From NCBI RefSeq assembly GCF_003255815.1, contig NC_037669.1, positions 120,486,970 to 120,550,969 on the forward strand: a DNA stretch of 64,000 nucleotides, read 5' to 3'. Positions within the stretch are counted from its first letter, which is position 1, and the number at the start of each line of letters is the position of its first letter. The stretch is from Theropithecus gelada (lineage: Eukaryota > Chordata > Mammalia > Primates > Cercopithecidae). The notes below the pieces were generated by a model. That model had not been told where the DNA came from, made no database searches, and saw only the letters and a program-made list of their open reading frames with translations. Shown here piece after piece: positions 11,820 to 24,800 of this stretch. Position numbers and translations under genes: made by a program.

Positions 11820-12122
11820 GGTCAGGCATAGTGTCTCATGTTTGTAATTCCAGCACTTTGGAAGGCTGTGATGGGAGGATTCCTTGAGGCCAGGAGTTTG
11901 AGACAAGCCTGGGAAACATAGCAAGACTTTGTCTCTACAAGAAAAATTTTAAAAATTAGCCAGGCGTGGTGGCACATTCCTGTGGTCCCAGCTACTCAGG
12001 AGGCTGAGGTGGGAGAACTGCTTGAGCCCAGGAGTTTGAGGTTACAGTGAGCCGTGATTGTGCCATTATACACCAACCTCGGCAAAAGCAAAACCCTGTC
12101 TCAAAAAATAAAAAATAAAATA
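11820..12122 (+). mobile_element. Alu in L1
   Basis: Old Alu (AluJ-like) with an (AAAAT)n tail. Confidence 0.9.
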
Positions 12123-12134
12123 AAGAACTAATAA

Positions 12135-12442
12135 GGCCGGGCAGAGTGGCTCACACCTGTAATCCCAACACTTTGGGAGGCTGAGGTGGGCGGATCACCT
12201 GAGGTCAGGAGTTCAAGACCAGCCTGGCCAACATGGTGTTCACCCCCATCTCTACTAAACCCCATCTCTACTAAAAATACAAAAATTAGCCAGGTGTGGT
12301 GGCAGGTGCTTGTAATTGCAGCTATTTGGGAGGCTGAGGCAGGAGAATTGCTTGAACCCAGGAGGCGGAGGTTGCAGTGAGCCGAGATCATGCCACTGCA
12401 CTCTAGCCTGGGTGCAGTGGCAGAAAAAAAAAAAAAAAAGAG
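12135..12442 (+). mobile_element. Alu in L1
   Basis: Perfect duplication AGAACTAATA at 12124-12133 and 12443-12452. An internal repeat of CCCCATCTCTACTAAA is present. Confidence 0.94.
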
Positions 12443-12629
12443 AGAACTAATATCAGTTCTGCTCAAACTCTTCAAAAAAATAAATAAATAAAGAAGGAAA
12501 ACTTCCACACTCATTGTATGAGACCAGCAATATCCTCATTACCCTGATACCAAAAACAGAGGTCACTATAAGGAAAGAAAATTGCAGGCCAATGTCTCTA
12601 ATGAACATTGATGTAAAAATCCTCAACAA

Positions 12630-13110
12630 GGGTGGGTGCAGTGACTCATGCCTGTAATCCCAGCACTTTGGACTGCCAAGGTGGGCAGATCACTTGAGGC
12701 CAGGAGTTCGAGACCAGCCTGGCCAACATGGTGAAACCCTGTCTCTACTAAAAATACAAAAATTAGCCAGGCATGGCTGCTCACACCTGTAATCCCAGCA
12801 CTTTGGGAGGCCGAGGCAGGTGGGTCACCTGAGGTCAGGAGTTCGAGACCAGGCTGGCCAAAATGGCGAAACCCCATCTCTATTAAAAATACACACACAA
12901 AAAAAATTATCTGGGCGTGGTGATAGGCACCTGTAATCCCAGCTACTGAGGAGGCTGAGACAGGAGAATTGCTTGAACCCAGGATGCGGAGGTTGCAGTG
13001 AGCCAAGATCGCACCATTGCATTCCAGCCTGGGCCACAGAGCAAGACTCTATCTCAAAAAAAAACAAAAAAATTAGCTGGGTGTGGTGATCCACCACCTA
13101 ATAATTTAAT
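12630..13110 (+). mobile_element. Alu interrupted by a second Alu
   Basis: The outer left arm runs 12630-12770. A full Alu at about 12771-13068 sits in its A-rich linker. The outer copy resumes as AATTAGCTGGGTGTGGTGAT and is cut off. Confidence 0.85.
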
Positions 13111-13111
13111 A

Positions 13112-13184
13112 AGGAAGGAAGGAAGGAAGGAAGGAAGGAAGGAAGGAAGGGAGGGAGGGAGGGAGGGAGGGGAGAGAGAGAGAA
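13112..13184. repeat. (GGAA)n/(GGGA)n polypurine repeat
   Basis: About ten GGAA units followed by GGGA units and a GA stretch. Confidence 0.97.
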
Positions 13185-13194
13185 AGACGAAAGA

Positions 13195-13490
13195 GGCCGG
13201 GCGCGGTGGCTCAAGCCTGTAATCCCAGCACTTTGGGAGGCCGAGACGGGCGGATCGCGAGGTCAAGAGATCGAGACCATCCTGGCTAACATGGTGAAAC
13301 CCCGTCTCTACTAAAAAATACAAAAAAAACTAGCCGGGCGAGGTGGCGGGCGCCTGTAGTCCCAGCTACTCGGGAGGCTGAGGCAGGAGAATGGCGTGAA
13401 CCCGGGAGGCGGAGCTTGCAGTGGCCGGATCTCCGGCCACTGCACTCCAGCCCAGGCGACAGAGCGAGACTCCGTCTCAAAAAAAAAAAA
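13195..13490 (+). mobile_element. AluY (Old World monkey type), tail runs into gap
   Basis: Low-divergence AluY. Its A-tail meets the N gap, and its expanded (GAAA)n tail probably continues on the far side. Confidence 0.93.
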
Positions 13491-13833
13491 NNNNNNNNNN
13501 NNNNNNNNNNNNNNNNNNNNNNNNNNNNNNNNNNNNNNNNNNNNNNNNNNNNNNNNNNNNNNNNNNNNNNNNNNNNNNNNNNNNNNNNNNNNNNNNNNNN
13601 NNNNNNNNNNNNNNNNNNNNNNNNNNNNNNNNNNNNNNNNNNNNNNNNNNNNNNNNNNNNNNNNNNNNNNNNNNNNNNNNNNNNNNNNNNNNNNNNNNNN
13701 NNNNNNNNNNNNNNNNNNNNNNNNNNNNNNNNNNNNNNNNNNNNNNNNNNNNNNNNNNNNNNNNNNNNNNNNNNNNNNNNNNNNNNNNNNNNNNNNNNNN
13801 NNNNNNNNNNNNNNNNNNNNNNNNNNNNNNNNN
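13491..13833. other. Assembly gap (343 N)
   Basis: Unresolved bases between an Alu A-tail and a GAAA repeat. Apparent ORFs across it are artefacts. Confidence 0.99.
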
Positions 13834-13900
<67 letters not shown>

Positions 13901-14090
13901 AAAGAAAGAGAAAAGAAAGAAAGAGAGAAAGAAGAAAGAAAAGAAAGAGAAAGAAGTAAAAGGGAAGGGAAGGGGAAGGAGGAGGAGAGGGGAGGAGGAG
14001 GGAAGGGAAGAGAAGGGAAGTGGGAGGGAAAGGGGAGGGAAGGGAAGGAAAGGGAAAGGAAGGCAAAGGAAGGGAAAGGAAGGGAAAGAG
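13834..14090. repeat. (GAAA)n polypurine tract grading into GGGAA-type repeats
   Basis: About 250 bp of almost pure purine on the plus strand. Together with 13112-13184 it makes this the strongest polypurine region in the window. Confidence 0.97.
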
Positions 14091-14740
14091 AAAATGGGGT
14101 ATATGTAGCATATATGCAAAATGGAATGTTATTCATTCTTGACAAAGGACAACCTGTCATTTTTCAACAACATGGATGAACCTAGAGCATATTATGGGGT
14201 ATTGTTGTTGTTGTTGTTGTTGTTGTTTTTGTTTTTTTTAGAGACAGTCTCACTCTGTCACACAGGCTGGAGTGTAGTGGTGTGATCTCGGCTGACTGCA
14301 ACTTCTGTGGAGGATATTATGTTAAGTGAAATCAGCCAGGCACAAAAAGACAAATACCATGTGATCTCACTTATACGTGGACTGTAAAAAAGTCAATCTC
14401 ATAGTAAAATGGTGGTTACCAGAGCCTAGAGAGATTGGGGAGATGTTGGTCAAACACCACGAAATCTTGGGAGGAATAAGTTCAAGGACCTATGTTACAC
14501 CGTGGTGACTACAGTTAATAACAATATATTATATACTTGAAAATTACTAAGAGAGTAGATTTTGTGTCCTCACCACAAAATAATGAGAGGCAACGCGTAT
14601 GTTAAATAGCTTGATTTAGCCATTCCATGTGCATACATGTATCAAAACATCATGTTGTACACCATAAATGTATATGATTTTAATTTATCAATTAAAAGTA
14701 AAAAATGAGACATTGGCAGAACGGATTTTTAATCATTATC
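14091..14740 (+). mobile_element. L1 3' end, interrupted
   Basis: Typical L1 3' sequence (AAATGGAATGTTATTCATTC, then GTTAAGTGAAATCAGCCAGG) is split by a reverse-strand Alu fragment at 14200-14308 with a (TTG)n tail. Confidence 0.85.
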
Positions 14741-14744
14741 TAAT

Positions 14745-15387
14745 GGCCGGGCGCTGTGGCTCATACCTGTAATCCCAGCACTTTTTTGTTGTTGTTGTTG
14801 AGACAGGGCCTCACTGTGTCACCCAGGCTGGAGTGCAGTTGCGTGCTTTCGGCTCACTGCAACCTCTGCCTCCCGGGTTCAAGCGATTCTCTTGCCTCAA
14901 CCTCCCAAGTAGCTGGATGGCCAGTACAGGCATGCACCACCACACCCAGCTAATTATTATTTTGTGTGTGTGTGTATTTTTAGTAGAAATGGGGTTTCAT
15001 CTTGTTGGCCAGGCTGGTCTCAAACTCCTGGCCTCAAGTGATCCACCCACCTTGGCCTCCCAAAGTGCTGAGATTACAGACATGAGCCACTATGCCTAGC
15101 CTAATTCCAGCACTTGGGGAGGCCGAGGTGGGCAGATCACCTGAGGTGAGGAGTTTGAGACCGGTCTGGCCAACATAGCATAGTGAAACTCTGTCTCTAC
15201 TAAAAATACAAAAAAATAGCCGGATGTGGTGGTGTGCACCTGTAATCTCAGCTACTTGGGAGGCTGAGGCAGGAGAATCATGTGAACCCAGGAGATGGAG
15301 GTTGCAGTGAGCCAAGATTGCATTATTGCACTCCAGCCTGGATGACAGTGCAGGACCCCATCTCAAAAAAATATAAAAATAAAAATA
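14745..15387 (+). mobile_element. Alu with a nested reverse-strand Alu
   Basis: The outer Alu occupies 14745-14783 and 15102-15387. An inverted Alu (14784-15101) is inserted at TAATCCCAGCACTT (14770-14783), repeated as TAATTCCAGCACTT (15102-15115). Confidence 0.94.
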
Positions 15388-16258
15388 AGGGATTAATATC
15401 CAGAATATATAAAGAATCCCTACAACTGAACAACAATGACAACAACAATTTTTTAAATGGGCAAAGGACTTGAATAGTTCTCTGAAAATACACAAAGCAC
15501 ATGGTGCTCAACATCATCAGTCACTAGAGAAACGCAAATGAAATAGCACTTCACACCCAATAGGATGGCTAATACTGGTAAAATGGAAAATAACATGTGT
15601 TGGCAAGGGTGTAGAGAAACTGTAACTGTCATGCATTCCTGGTGCAGATGAAAAATGAAGCAGTCCTGTGGAAAACTTAGGTGGTTCTTCCAAAAGTTAA
15701 ATATAGAATTACCATATGAATACACAATTCTACTCCTAGGTATACATCCAAAAGAAGAGAAAGCAGGGACTTAAGTAGGTAACTGTAAAGCAATGTTCAT
15801 AGCAGCATTATTTGCAATAGCTAAAAGGTGCAAACAACCAAAGTGTCAATCAACAGATGGATAAACAGAATATGGTATAACCATGCAATGGATTACTATT
15901 CAGCCGTAAAAAGAAGTGAAATTCTGAGACATGAAACAACACGGATATATGTTGAAAACATCATGATCAATGAAACAAGCTAGATACAAAGGACAAGTAT
16001 TTTTATTCCACTTACATACCTAGAATAGGCAAATTCATAGAGACAGAAAGTAGAAAAAAAGTTATCAGGGGCTGGGGGAGAAGATATGCATTAGGGAGTT
16101 ACTGTTTAATAGGTACAGAACTTCTGTTTGGGATAATGAGAAAGTGCTGAAAACAATGGTGATAGTTGCCTAACATTGTGACTATATGTCATTGAATTGC
16201 ACACTTAAAAACGGCTAAAATAGTAAATTGTTGTGTATATCTTATCACAAAAAAAAAA
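15388..16258 (+). mobile_element. L1 3' fragment
   Basis: Contiguous L1 3' sequence from ATTAATATCCAGAATATATA to a short A-tail. No intact frame. Confidence 0.85.
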
Positions 16259-16260
16259 TT

Positions 16261-16695
16261 TAATTACAATTTAGAGGGTACTATAAACAGACTCTAAGAT
16301 AGTCCCTAATGATCCCTGCCTTCTGGTATTCAAATCCTATATAAACTTGTCCTGTAATAAAACAAGGCAAAAGTGTGTGACTTCCAGTCTGGGACATAAA
16401 AAAATTGTGGCATGACATTTTCTTCTGGATCACTCATTTGGGGTAAACTAGTCATGTCATTAACAGCTCCATGGACAGGTCCACAGAGTGAGCAACTGAG
16501 CACCTTGTCAGCAACCATGTAAGTGAGCTTGGAGGCAAATCCTTTAGTTCAATCCAGCTTTCAGACTTCAACCCTGGGTAACATTCTAAGTGCAACCTTA
16601 CAAGAGCTCCTGAGCCAAAACAGCAAGTTAAATGTTCCTAGATTTTTTTTTTAATTGCCCTTATTGATAACACTATGATATAATTTGTAAGTAGC
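16261..16695. other. Old interspersed repeat, family uncertain
   Basis: Features such as ATGATCCCTGCCTTCTGGTA and GAGCTCCTGAGCCAAAACAG resemble an ancient dispersed repeat. I cannot name it with confidence. No gene. Confidence 0.4.
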
Positions 16696-16699
16696 TTGG

Positions 16700-16878
16700 G
16701 GTTTTTTGTTTTTAGAGACAAGGTCTCACTCTGCTTACTCTTACCCAGGCTGGAGTGCAGTGGTGTGATTACGAAACAGCTCACTGCAGCTTCATCTGCT
16801 ACTCCTGGGCTCAAGCGATCCTCCCACCCCAGCCTCCCAAAGCACTGGATTACAGATAAGAGCCAGTGTGCCTGGCCA
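16700..16878 (-). mobile_element. Alu right-arm-like fragment
   Basis: A single diverged Alu arm of about 180 bp. Confidence 0.8.
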
Positions 16879-17104
16879 TCTCCTGAATTTCTGACACTGC
16901 TAAATATGGGGGCAATTTGTTATGCAGTGGATAACTTATACCAGGGATTTAGTAAGGATGGTGAAAAAAGGTTAAAGTCTAAAAATCATTAAAGAAAATA
17001 ATCACATAATGCTGGTATTTTCATCACCCGAAATATTGCATAAAATTTCCTATTCTACAATAAAACAGGTTTTTCAAGTTAGTGTGTAATGAATAATAGA
17101 CTTT

Positions 17105-17389
17105 TTCTTTTGAGACAGTTTCGCTCGTCACCCAGGCTGGAGTACAATGGCACGATCTCAGCTCACTGCAACCTCTGCCTCCTGGGTTCAAGTGATTCTC
17201 ATGCCTCAGCCTCCCAAGTAGCTGGGATTACAAGCATGAGTCACCGCGCCCGGCTAATTTTGTATTTTTATAGACAGCGTTTCACCACGTTGGCCAGGAT
17301 GGTCTCAAACTCCTCACCTCAGGTAATCCGCCCGCCTTGGCCTCCCAAAGTGCTGGGATTACAGGCATGAGCCACCGCGCGCAGGCTAC
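17105..17389 (-). mobile_element. Alu just beyond the SKIL 3' end
   Basis: Flanked by the 14-bp duplication GAATAATAGACTTT at 17091-17104 and 17390-17403. It is co-oriented with SKIL and marks the downstream edge of the repeat-free 3' UTR. Confidence 0.95.
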
Positions 17390-17484
17390 GAATAATAGAC
17401 TTTAAAGAACAAAGGAGAAAATGTCAATCTTAGGGAACAAGAAAGTTAAGCTCACACACGATATTGAAATAACTTGAATCAAAT

Positions 17485-20400
17485 TTAATTGGCATTAAAA
17501 GTTTTTATTTAGAATTTGATCCACAATCTATACAAGTTATTTACAAGGCATGAAAATGGAAAACAGCACAAAATACAATTGAGGTATAAGCTCAGAGCAC
17601 AGTATGTCATGTTTCAATAAATATAATTCAAAATTTGTAAACTAGGTGACCAGATACATGAGTCTTATTTTTAGTAAAACCATATAAAATATTTATTTCA
17701 CGTGAGGTAGAGGACAGTTTTTCTGTGTCATGTAATGCAACCAACCACAGCAACTTTTAACTGTAAAACTGTACATCATTGGCAAATTTTTTAATTTAAT
17801 TATGGTCAATGTAGTTAATTATTTGTTTCAACAGTTGCAGAACAGATATTTCATTTACTGCCTTCACAGATTAGAAATTCAAAAATAATTTAAGACTACT
17901 ATGTTGGCTTAAAATTATCAGGATAAACAAATATTTCTAACAGGATAGTTAAAAACAAGCAAAATTTTATTTCTCATAAACTAATTCCTCAAAAGATGTC
18001 CTACATTTAGCAACTGTTTTCTAGGACATGTTTACTAGAACTACTTTAAGTATGCTGTGCTTTCTTTTCAAGTGAGGTATCTACATTGAGGAAAAAAGTC
18101 TTATAAATTCCTTTATATTAAACTAATTTAATACACTTTTGTTTCCTGGGCTGAATTTTTAAATTTTTTTTTTTTTTTACATTTGATCACTTTCTAAATC
18201 AAAAATTGTAGCACTACGTAAGACATTTAATTCTATTACTAAATAGGCTCCAAACTACATTATACAGTTTAGAAGCCATTTCAATGAAAGGATTTACCCA
18301 AAAAAAAAAAAAACTGTCCTTTTAAACAAAATGCAATATAAAATACTCGTATGTTTTTCTTCCAAAAGTGGAAATGCTTAAGTACCCTACACTAGAAAAA
18401 AAAAAAAAAAAAATAGGCTGTTTATTCAATTCCACAATGTATAATACAGCAGTTATATGTCCCTTATTGCTGACAGCTTCGATAAAAACTATTAACAAGT
18501 AGTTCCAAGCACAGAAATACATGGACAGTATGAGCACAATTTTTCTTTATATTAATTTTTAATCTCCTATCATGTGGATTAAATGCATAAAGGGCAAATA
18601 AAAATGAGGAATCTTCCCTAAGTAATCAAAACTATGTCTTATTGAAAAGAAAATTTTAAAAGCTGATTAAAACCCTTCAGCACTAGCTTTGCAATTAATT
18701 TTGGAGAAATACCTTGACACATCTTATAGTACTTGAGTTTCCTTATAACTTTACTTTCCCTCAAACAGAAGCTACCTATGTGCAAATAAACTGATTGTTC
18801 TGTCAGGACTTCTAAAAGATATGGATAGCCCACAAATATATACTTTATTTCACCTACTTTAATAGCTGCTTTACAATTCACTATGTACAAATGATTTTAT
18901 ATCTTAACTGGTAATATATTAAATATGTTATAAAATTAGTTCAAGAAGCATAAAACACCCTCTCATGAACACAGAAATTCAAGCAAAAGAATATGCTTAA
19001 ACAAAAACTAAAGCACACAGCAAACGTAAATTGTTGGTCAAATCTTTTCATAGTGTTATAAGTTACATTTGTGAAATTTAGAGCAGTTGAAGAGCTTCCT
19101 CAATAACAGCAAGAGGTTTTACATTTATTACCTTTATAGAGTAGCTACACTTTTCTCATACAGTTTAGACTACAGAAACTATCACCACCCAAATTAAACA
19201 TCACCCAAGCTAATATTCTTTCTTCCTTCTAAAGATGAGCTAGCAAAACTTTTTAATAGGCTGTCCCTTTAATGCAGCTTTTTAGAGTAAACATTTTTAC
19301 ATTTTTCCCAAAAAGAATTATTTTTTGAAGTCTGAGGAAAAATCTGCTTGCCTAGTGAATTTGGCACACAAAAACTAACAACAAATCAAACTTTAAGCTA
19401 GCAACCAACACACAAAATAAGCATGCAAAGAATAGAATAAGTTTTATATGGGTATTTTAGCCGAGGCCACTTATAAGGTATTACAAAATCTCTATATTGT
19501 TTTCAAGCTATGTGGTGCAGTTTAAAGTTACTTTTAACAATAATACGTATATTTACAATTGACTTAAAAAACTATTTTCAAGGAAGTTAGACACCTATGG
19601 CACATCAACACATCTTCTGAAAAATGAAGACTATACAACGTCATGTGGCAAATTTTCATTATGTGAAGGACTAGAAAAAATATTTCTTTACTCAATTCTG
19701 AAATACCAGTTCATAATAATTTAATGGTGTTTAAGCACTGCTTAAAATTTTCAAATAACGTATTTCAAGGATTAAGCAATTTATTTTAGAAGTTTTGGGT
19801 TGAAACAAATTATTTTATCATTTTCTAGGTAACATAAAGCAGAAAGGTTCCAAGTGAATTAGAAATATAAATGAAATTATAGGTGTTTGAGTTTGTCTTC
19901 CAAAAAGCTGAGCTGTGACACGAATAATTCAAAATTAAAATAAAACTATATCATAAATATCTGATTTTTCTTTCTCCAGATCTAAATAGATTGTATTGCG
20001 AGAATACGTCATTTTAAATATTTGTTTCTGCATGTCATTTTAGTATTTGTTCCTCCTTGAGAAGATTCCAAGAATCAACAAATTAAATTAGTCTTAATAT
20101 AGCAAAATTTAAATGGAAAACTGAAAATACACATTTAGGTCATACTCAGTAAATAAATTGCATTTGGGGAAGTACAAAATTCTTTCTGGATATGTACTAT
20201 TAAGCAAAATATGAAAATAACTGGTTAAATGACAACCTAGTGATTTCTTTCTACACCGCTAGATTATCTATCTTCTGTGCTGGAAATAGAGTATAACCTT
20301 AACCCTAGCTAATTTATTTTAAAATAAATACAGCTCGCTGAAGTAATTCATACATAGTACCTTATAAGAGAACATGAAAAACATGTATTATCCCACAAAA

Positions 20401-21704
20401 TCCATGGGGTAATAATGTCAATTAATAATAGTTTCAGGAAACTTCCTTTAAAAACAGATCTAAGAATTTTACCTAATATATTTTAAGCCAAGAATTAACA
20501 AATATGAAATTTGCCATTAGAGAATGACAGACTTTTCTGTGCAAAAAAAAAGTACAGAAGATGTTTTCCCTCCCGAAACTATGGAATTCCTTTATCTTCT
20601 AAAACTTATCTAAAATCTTTTAGTAGCAGATAACTAAACTGTCCTATATGCACCTATCATGTACTATCAGTTGACTGTAAATTCCTGATTTTTATATTAA
20701 GTAGTAACTGAAAATGGTCCATTCGTGCAAATTTTGGTAAGACTTAACATTTAAACATACAAAAGTCCAAAATAACCTTCAAGGTGTTTAACATTTTACA
20801 ACTTAAAGGAAAACAAGTCCATTATATAAATTTCAGTAAGACTCATAACTACATATAAAAACTATACAGGAGGATTATGGATTGTATAGAAACTGATATA
20901 CAACAATGGTAACAGTTTTTCTCAAGAACATTAATATTTTCACACCATTATTAACAACACAAAGTTCAGAAATTATTTTATTTTTGAAAAGTTGCTGCTT
21001 AAAAAAAAAATCTAAATATAACCACATTTAAACTGAAAAACAAACTACAACTGCTTCTTCTGTTTAGCAGCAGTGCATAATAACACATTATTCTTCCCCA
21101 CTGTGCTCATGGGGTATGCTATAACCTCAATAAAATTTCTCCTAGGATACACATTAAAAAGAAGAGAACTGGTGGAAATTCATTCCACAATCTGAACCAA
21201 GTAAAAGTAAATTTGATGTATGTTAATGAGTATACTGTATCAACTTAGAAAAATCATGTTAATGAGAAAAGGGGAGATTCAACTCCTTGAGTAGCTCTAT
21301 ATACTTAAAATATAAAGCCACATTGTATCTAAAATTGAGTCTGAAATATGGATAACAAAATTGACCACAGTTATTTTCCATCACATACTGCAGCTTTTAA
21401 AAAGTACACAATTGTTAAGTTTGCATTAGAAATATAAGCAGATTACATACTAGTTGAAACCATATGGTATTGTTACTAAGCTGGTTTTTTAAAAAAAGTA
21501 CAAAGAAACATACATTTTCATTCATTTGGAAAATGTAAAAATTTAAGTACTAATATATAATCTCTTCACTTTCTCTGATCTACAAATGGATAGAATGCCT
21601 AGTTATCTTCATGCAGATAAGTTCTTCAGAATTCAATTACCAAAGCAAGCAACAAACAAAAAAAAACTTGTCAATAATACACAGATGAATCTCTTTAACA
21701 GTTT
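17485..21704 (-). other. SKIL: SKIL 3' UTR (about 4.2 kb)
   Basis: The stretch from the stop codon down to about 17485 is AT-rich and has no Alu or L1, in contrast to dense repeats on both sides. It looks like a long terminal-exon UTR kept clear of insertions. Several TTTATT strings on the plus strand (AATAAA in the transcript) occur, for example at 19123 and 17692, so shorter isoforms are possible. A/T homopolymers lie at 18168-18179, 18299-18312 and 18398-18413. The exact end is inferred from the last good polyadenylation signal before the flanking Alu. Confidence 0.75.
17504..17509 (-). terminator. Candidate main SKIL polyadenylation signal (AATAAA)
   Basis: The transcript strand reads TAAATAAAAACTTT here. 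It is the last AATAAA before the Alu at 17105-17389 and sits at the edge of the repeat-free block. Cleavage would be expected near 17480-17490. Confidence 0.5.
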
Positions 21705-21863
21705 CTATTCTTTAGCAGTCTTTGATGATTTCAGAATTTGCAGCTTTAGCTCTTTTATCATCATCTCTAACTTCTGTCTTGCTTCCCGTTCCTGTCTGAG
21801 TTCATCTTGGAGTTCTTGCCTATCGGCCTCAGCATGGTCCAATCTCTGTCTCAGTTCTGCCAA
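21705..21863 (-). CDS. SKIL: SKIL exon 7 coding part (residues 633-684)
   Basis: The exon follows acceptor CACATAG and codes for 52 residues, [12 protein letters not shown]... to SSKTAKE, then TAG at 21707-21705. It continues the coiled coil to the C-terminus. The same exon runs on into the long 3' UTR. Confidence 0.97.
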
Positions 21864-24800
21864 CTATGTGATTTAAAAGGCGATGTCAATTTTAATTGTT
21901 TTGTTTTTCCACTTAATCCTCATATCATAGAAAATACCTATTTTCAAATTACTTCTTACAAAATGAACTATTTCATGTACACTAAATCCATTAAGCATCT
22001 AATACTATTAATTTGACATCTGACAGGACATTAAGTTTAAGAAAAAGCAAAGGAACGAGAGGAAGGAACATGTCCACCATGTTCATTATGCCCTATACTT
22101 TACTATATGGCTCATCACAGCCTGCTCATGTTAGTTATTTGTTCATGTTCCTTAAATTGTGAGATTCTATTAACAAAAGAGAATTGTTTATTTTTGCTCC
22201 AGTGCTTTTGAACATAATAGGCAACAGTTCCTGTTTGTTAATTTGCAGATTTGAAAGCTCATATACTACATTAAAATAATATAACATATGATATTCAGAG
22301 GGCTAGAGATTACCAATTTAGGAACTAAACTGCCGTAACCTAATAAAAGTTTAAACTAATAAAAGCAACAAATACCAAAATAATCATCTTGGACAATACA
22401 GCATAAAGCTATGTTTAACAGAATTATCTATTTTGAAATCTAGCTTAGTAAACTGAGCTTGACAAAAAGTAATTCCTTTATTAGAGAAGTAACAGTGGCT
22501 GAGCGCAGTGGCTCACGTCTGTAATTCCAGCACTTCAGGAGGCTGAGGCGGGCGGATCACAAGGCCAGCAGTTTGAGACCAGCCTGACCAACATGGTGAA
22601 ACCCGATCTCTACTAAAAAATACAAAAATTAGCCAGGCGTAGTGTCGCACGCCTGTAATCACAGCTACAATCAGGAGGCTGAGGCAGGAGAACTGCTTGA
22701 ACCCGGGAGGCGGAGGTGGTGGGGAGCTGAGATCACGCCACTGCACTCCAGCCTGGGCGACAGAGCAAGACTCTGTCTCAAAAAGAAAAAAAAGAGAAGT
22801 AACAGTTTCCATTTCCATGCTGAAAGGGCACTATTATACAAACAGTAATTCTTACCTGTCCTGCATATTCAGCCTCTTTGTCTTTTTCTAAATTTGAGTC
22901 ACAGGTACATTTTTGCTTCATTATCTGCTCCAATTTTTTCTCTAAGTCTTTCTGTTCAACATAAAATTCTTCCATTCTTTGAGCATGTTCATTCTGCAAA
23001 GATTCAAGTTCTTTCTGTAAATTCTGCTGTTCTTCAGTGAGTTCCTTCATAGATTTTGAACTACTCAACATTTTTACTTCCTGTAATGTAAACAATCACA
23101 ATACAATTTTTACTTTATTTTCATCATCTTAAAATTTCCAGTTCTGGAAAATTCAGCACAGAAAATACCTAAAATTCAGCTATCATTACCAGTTCTATAT
23201 AGAGGTAATTATTTTTAAAAACTATTTTCTCAAAAAATTTTAAAGTATATTAAAATTGCTTATCAGTGTAAAACAATAATCTTAAGTACATTTGTAGCAT
23301 CTCATCTTGACTTTTCTTACTAGGCATATACGGGGGCACTGGGCGCGATGTCTCACACCTGTAATCCCAGCACTTTGGGAGGCCGAGGCTGGTGGATCAC
23401 AAGGTCAAAAGTTAGAGCCTGGCCAACATCGCCAACACGGAGAAACTCCATCTCTACTAAGAATACAAAATTTAGCCAGGCATGGTGACATGTGCCTCTA
23501 ATCCCAGCTACTTGGAAGGCTAAGGCAGAAGAACTGCTTGAACCTGGGAGGCGGAGGTTGCAGTGAGCTGAGATCATGCCACTGCACTCCATCCTGGGTG
23601 ACAGAGCAATATACAAAAGTATCTTTTCATAATGGACTATCATTTAGATAACAACTTTACCATCTGAAGTTGTTGCTTCTTTTGCAAAATCAAGTTTAGT
23701 TTTTCCTGTTGTTTTAAATAAGTTCTCATTACATCTTCCATGATTTTTCCCTTATCATCCTCACAAATGACATCTTTCACAAGAAGAGGAGATGAAGCAG
23801 CAGCAACAAGGCCAATTCCCACTTGGTTTATGTCTCTGACTAATTTGCAAGTGGCAGACTCAGATTTCCTTTTACTTGTAGAATTATTTGAGATTGATGC
23901 ATCTTTGAGAGAAAAAAATCAAGTAACAAAGTATGAATATCACTCCATTAAAAAATCACTAGAACAATCCATAAATGAAAATTTTAAAACATTTCATTTA
24001 TAAATTAGACTAAAACAAATAAAATAGGAATAAATTTAACAAAAGTAGTGCAAGTACAATTACAACTACAAAACATCACTAAAAGAAATTTAAGACCTAA
24101 ATATATGGAAAGACATCCCAAATTCATGGACTGGAATTTAATATTGTTAAGACAGTAACAGTCTCCAAATTGATCTACTTATTCAGTGCAATCCCTATCA
24201 AAATCCCCACTGGATTTTTTGCAGAAATTGACAAGCAGATTCTAAAATTCATATGGAAATGCAGCAAACCCGAAATAGATAAAACAATCTTGAAAAAGAA
24301 TAACAAAGTTAAAAGACTCACAATTCCCAATTTCAAAGTTTACTACAGAAATCAAGACTGTGTGGTATGACTTAAGGATAGACATACAGATCACTAGAAC
24401 AGAATTCAGAGTCCAGAAATTTAAAAAACTCATACTTTACAAGGCAATTGTTGTTGACAAAGTGCCAAAGCAATTCAATCAGGAAAGAATAATCTTTTCA
24501 ACATACAGACAACTATATCCACATGCAAAAGAAAAGGTTGGACCTTACACTGTATACAAAAATAAATTAACTCTAAATTAATCAAAGACCTAAATGTAAG
24601 AGCTACAACCCTTTTTTTTTTTTTTTTTTTTGAGACGGAGTCTCGCTCTGTCACCCAGGCTGGAGTGCAGTGGCCGGATCTCTGCTCACTGCAAGCTCCG
24701 CCTCCCGGGTTTACGCCATTCTCCTGGCTCAGCCTCCCGAGTAGCTGGGACTACAGGCGCCCGCCACCTCGCCCGGCTAGTTTTTTGTACTTTTTAGTAG

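Larger units (their letters stand above)
10506..12629 (+). mobile_element. L1 ORF2 fragment, split by Alus
   Basis: Plus-strand L1 pieces are at 10506-10594 (ORF2 start region, reading like LNVKDLNSSIK), 11023-11815 and 12453-12629 (ORF2 up to the reverse transcriptase region). All have frameshifts and stops. Confidence 0.85.

Noticed and set aside
13286..14179. Frames of 187-277 codons around 13.3-14.2 kb
   Set aside because: They cross the N gap and read Alu and GAAA repeat as Lys/Glu or Phe/Ser/Leu runs.
24170..24581. Coding ORFs in SKIL intron 4
   Set aside because: They are L1 ORF2 remnants on the opposite strand to SKIL.
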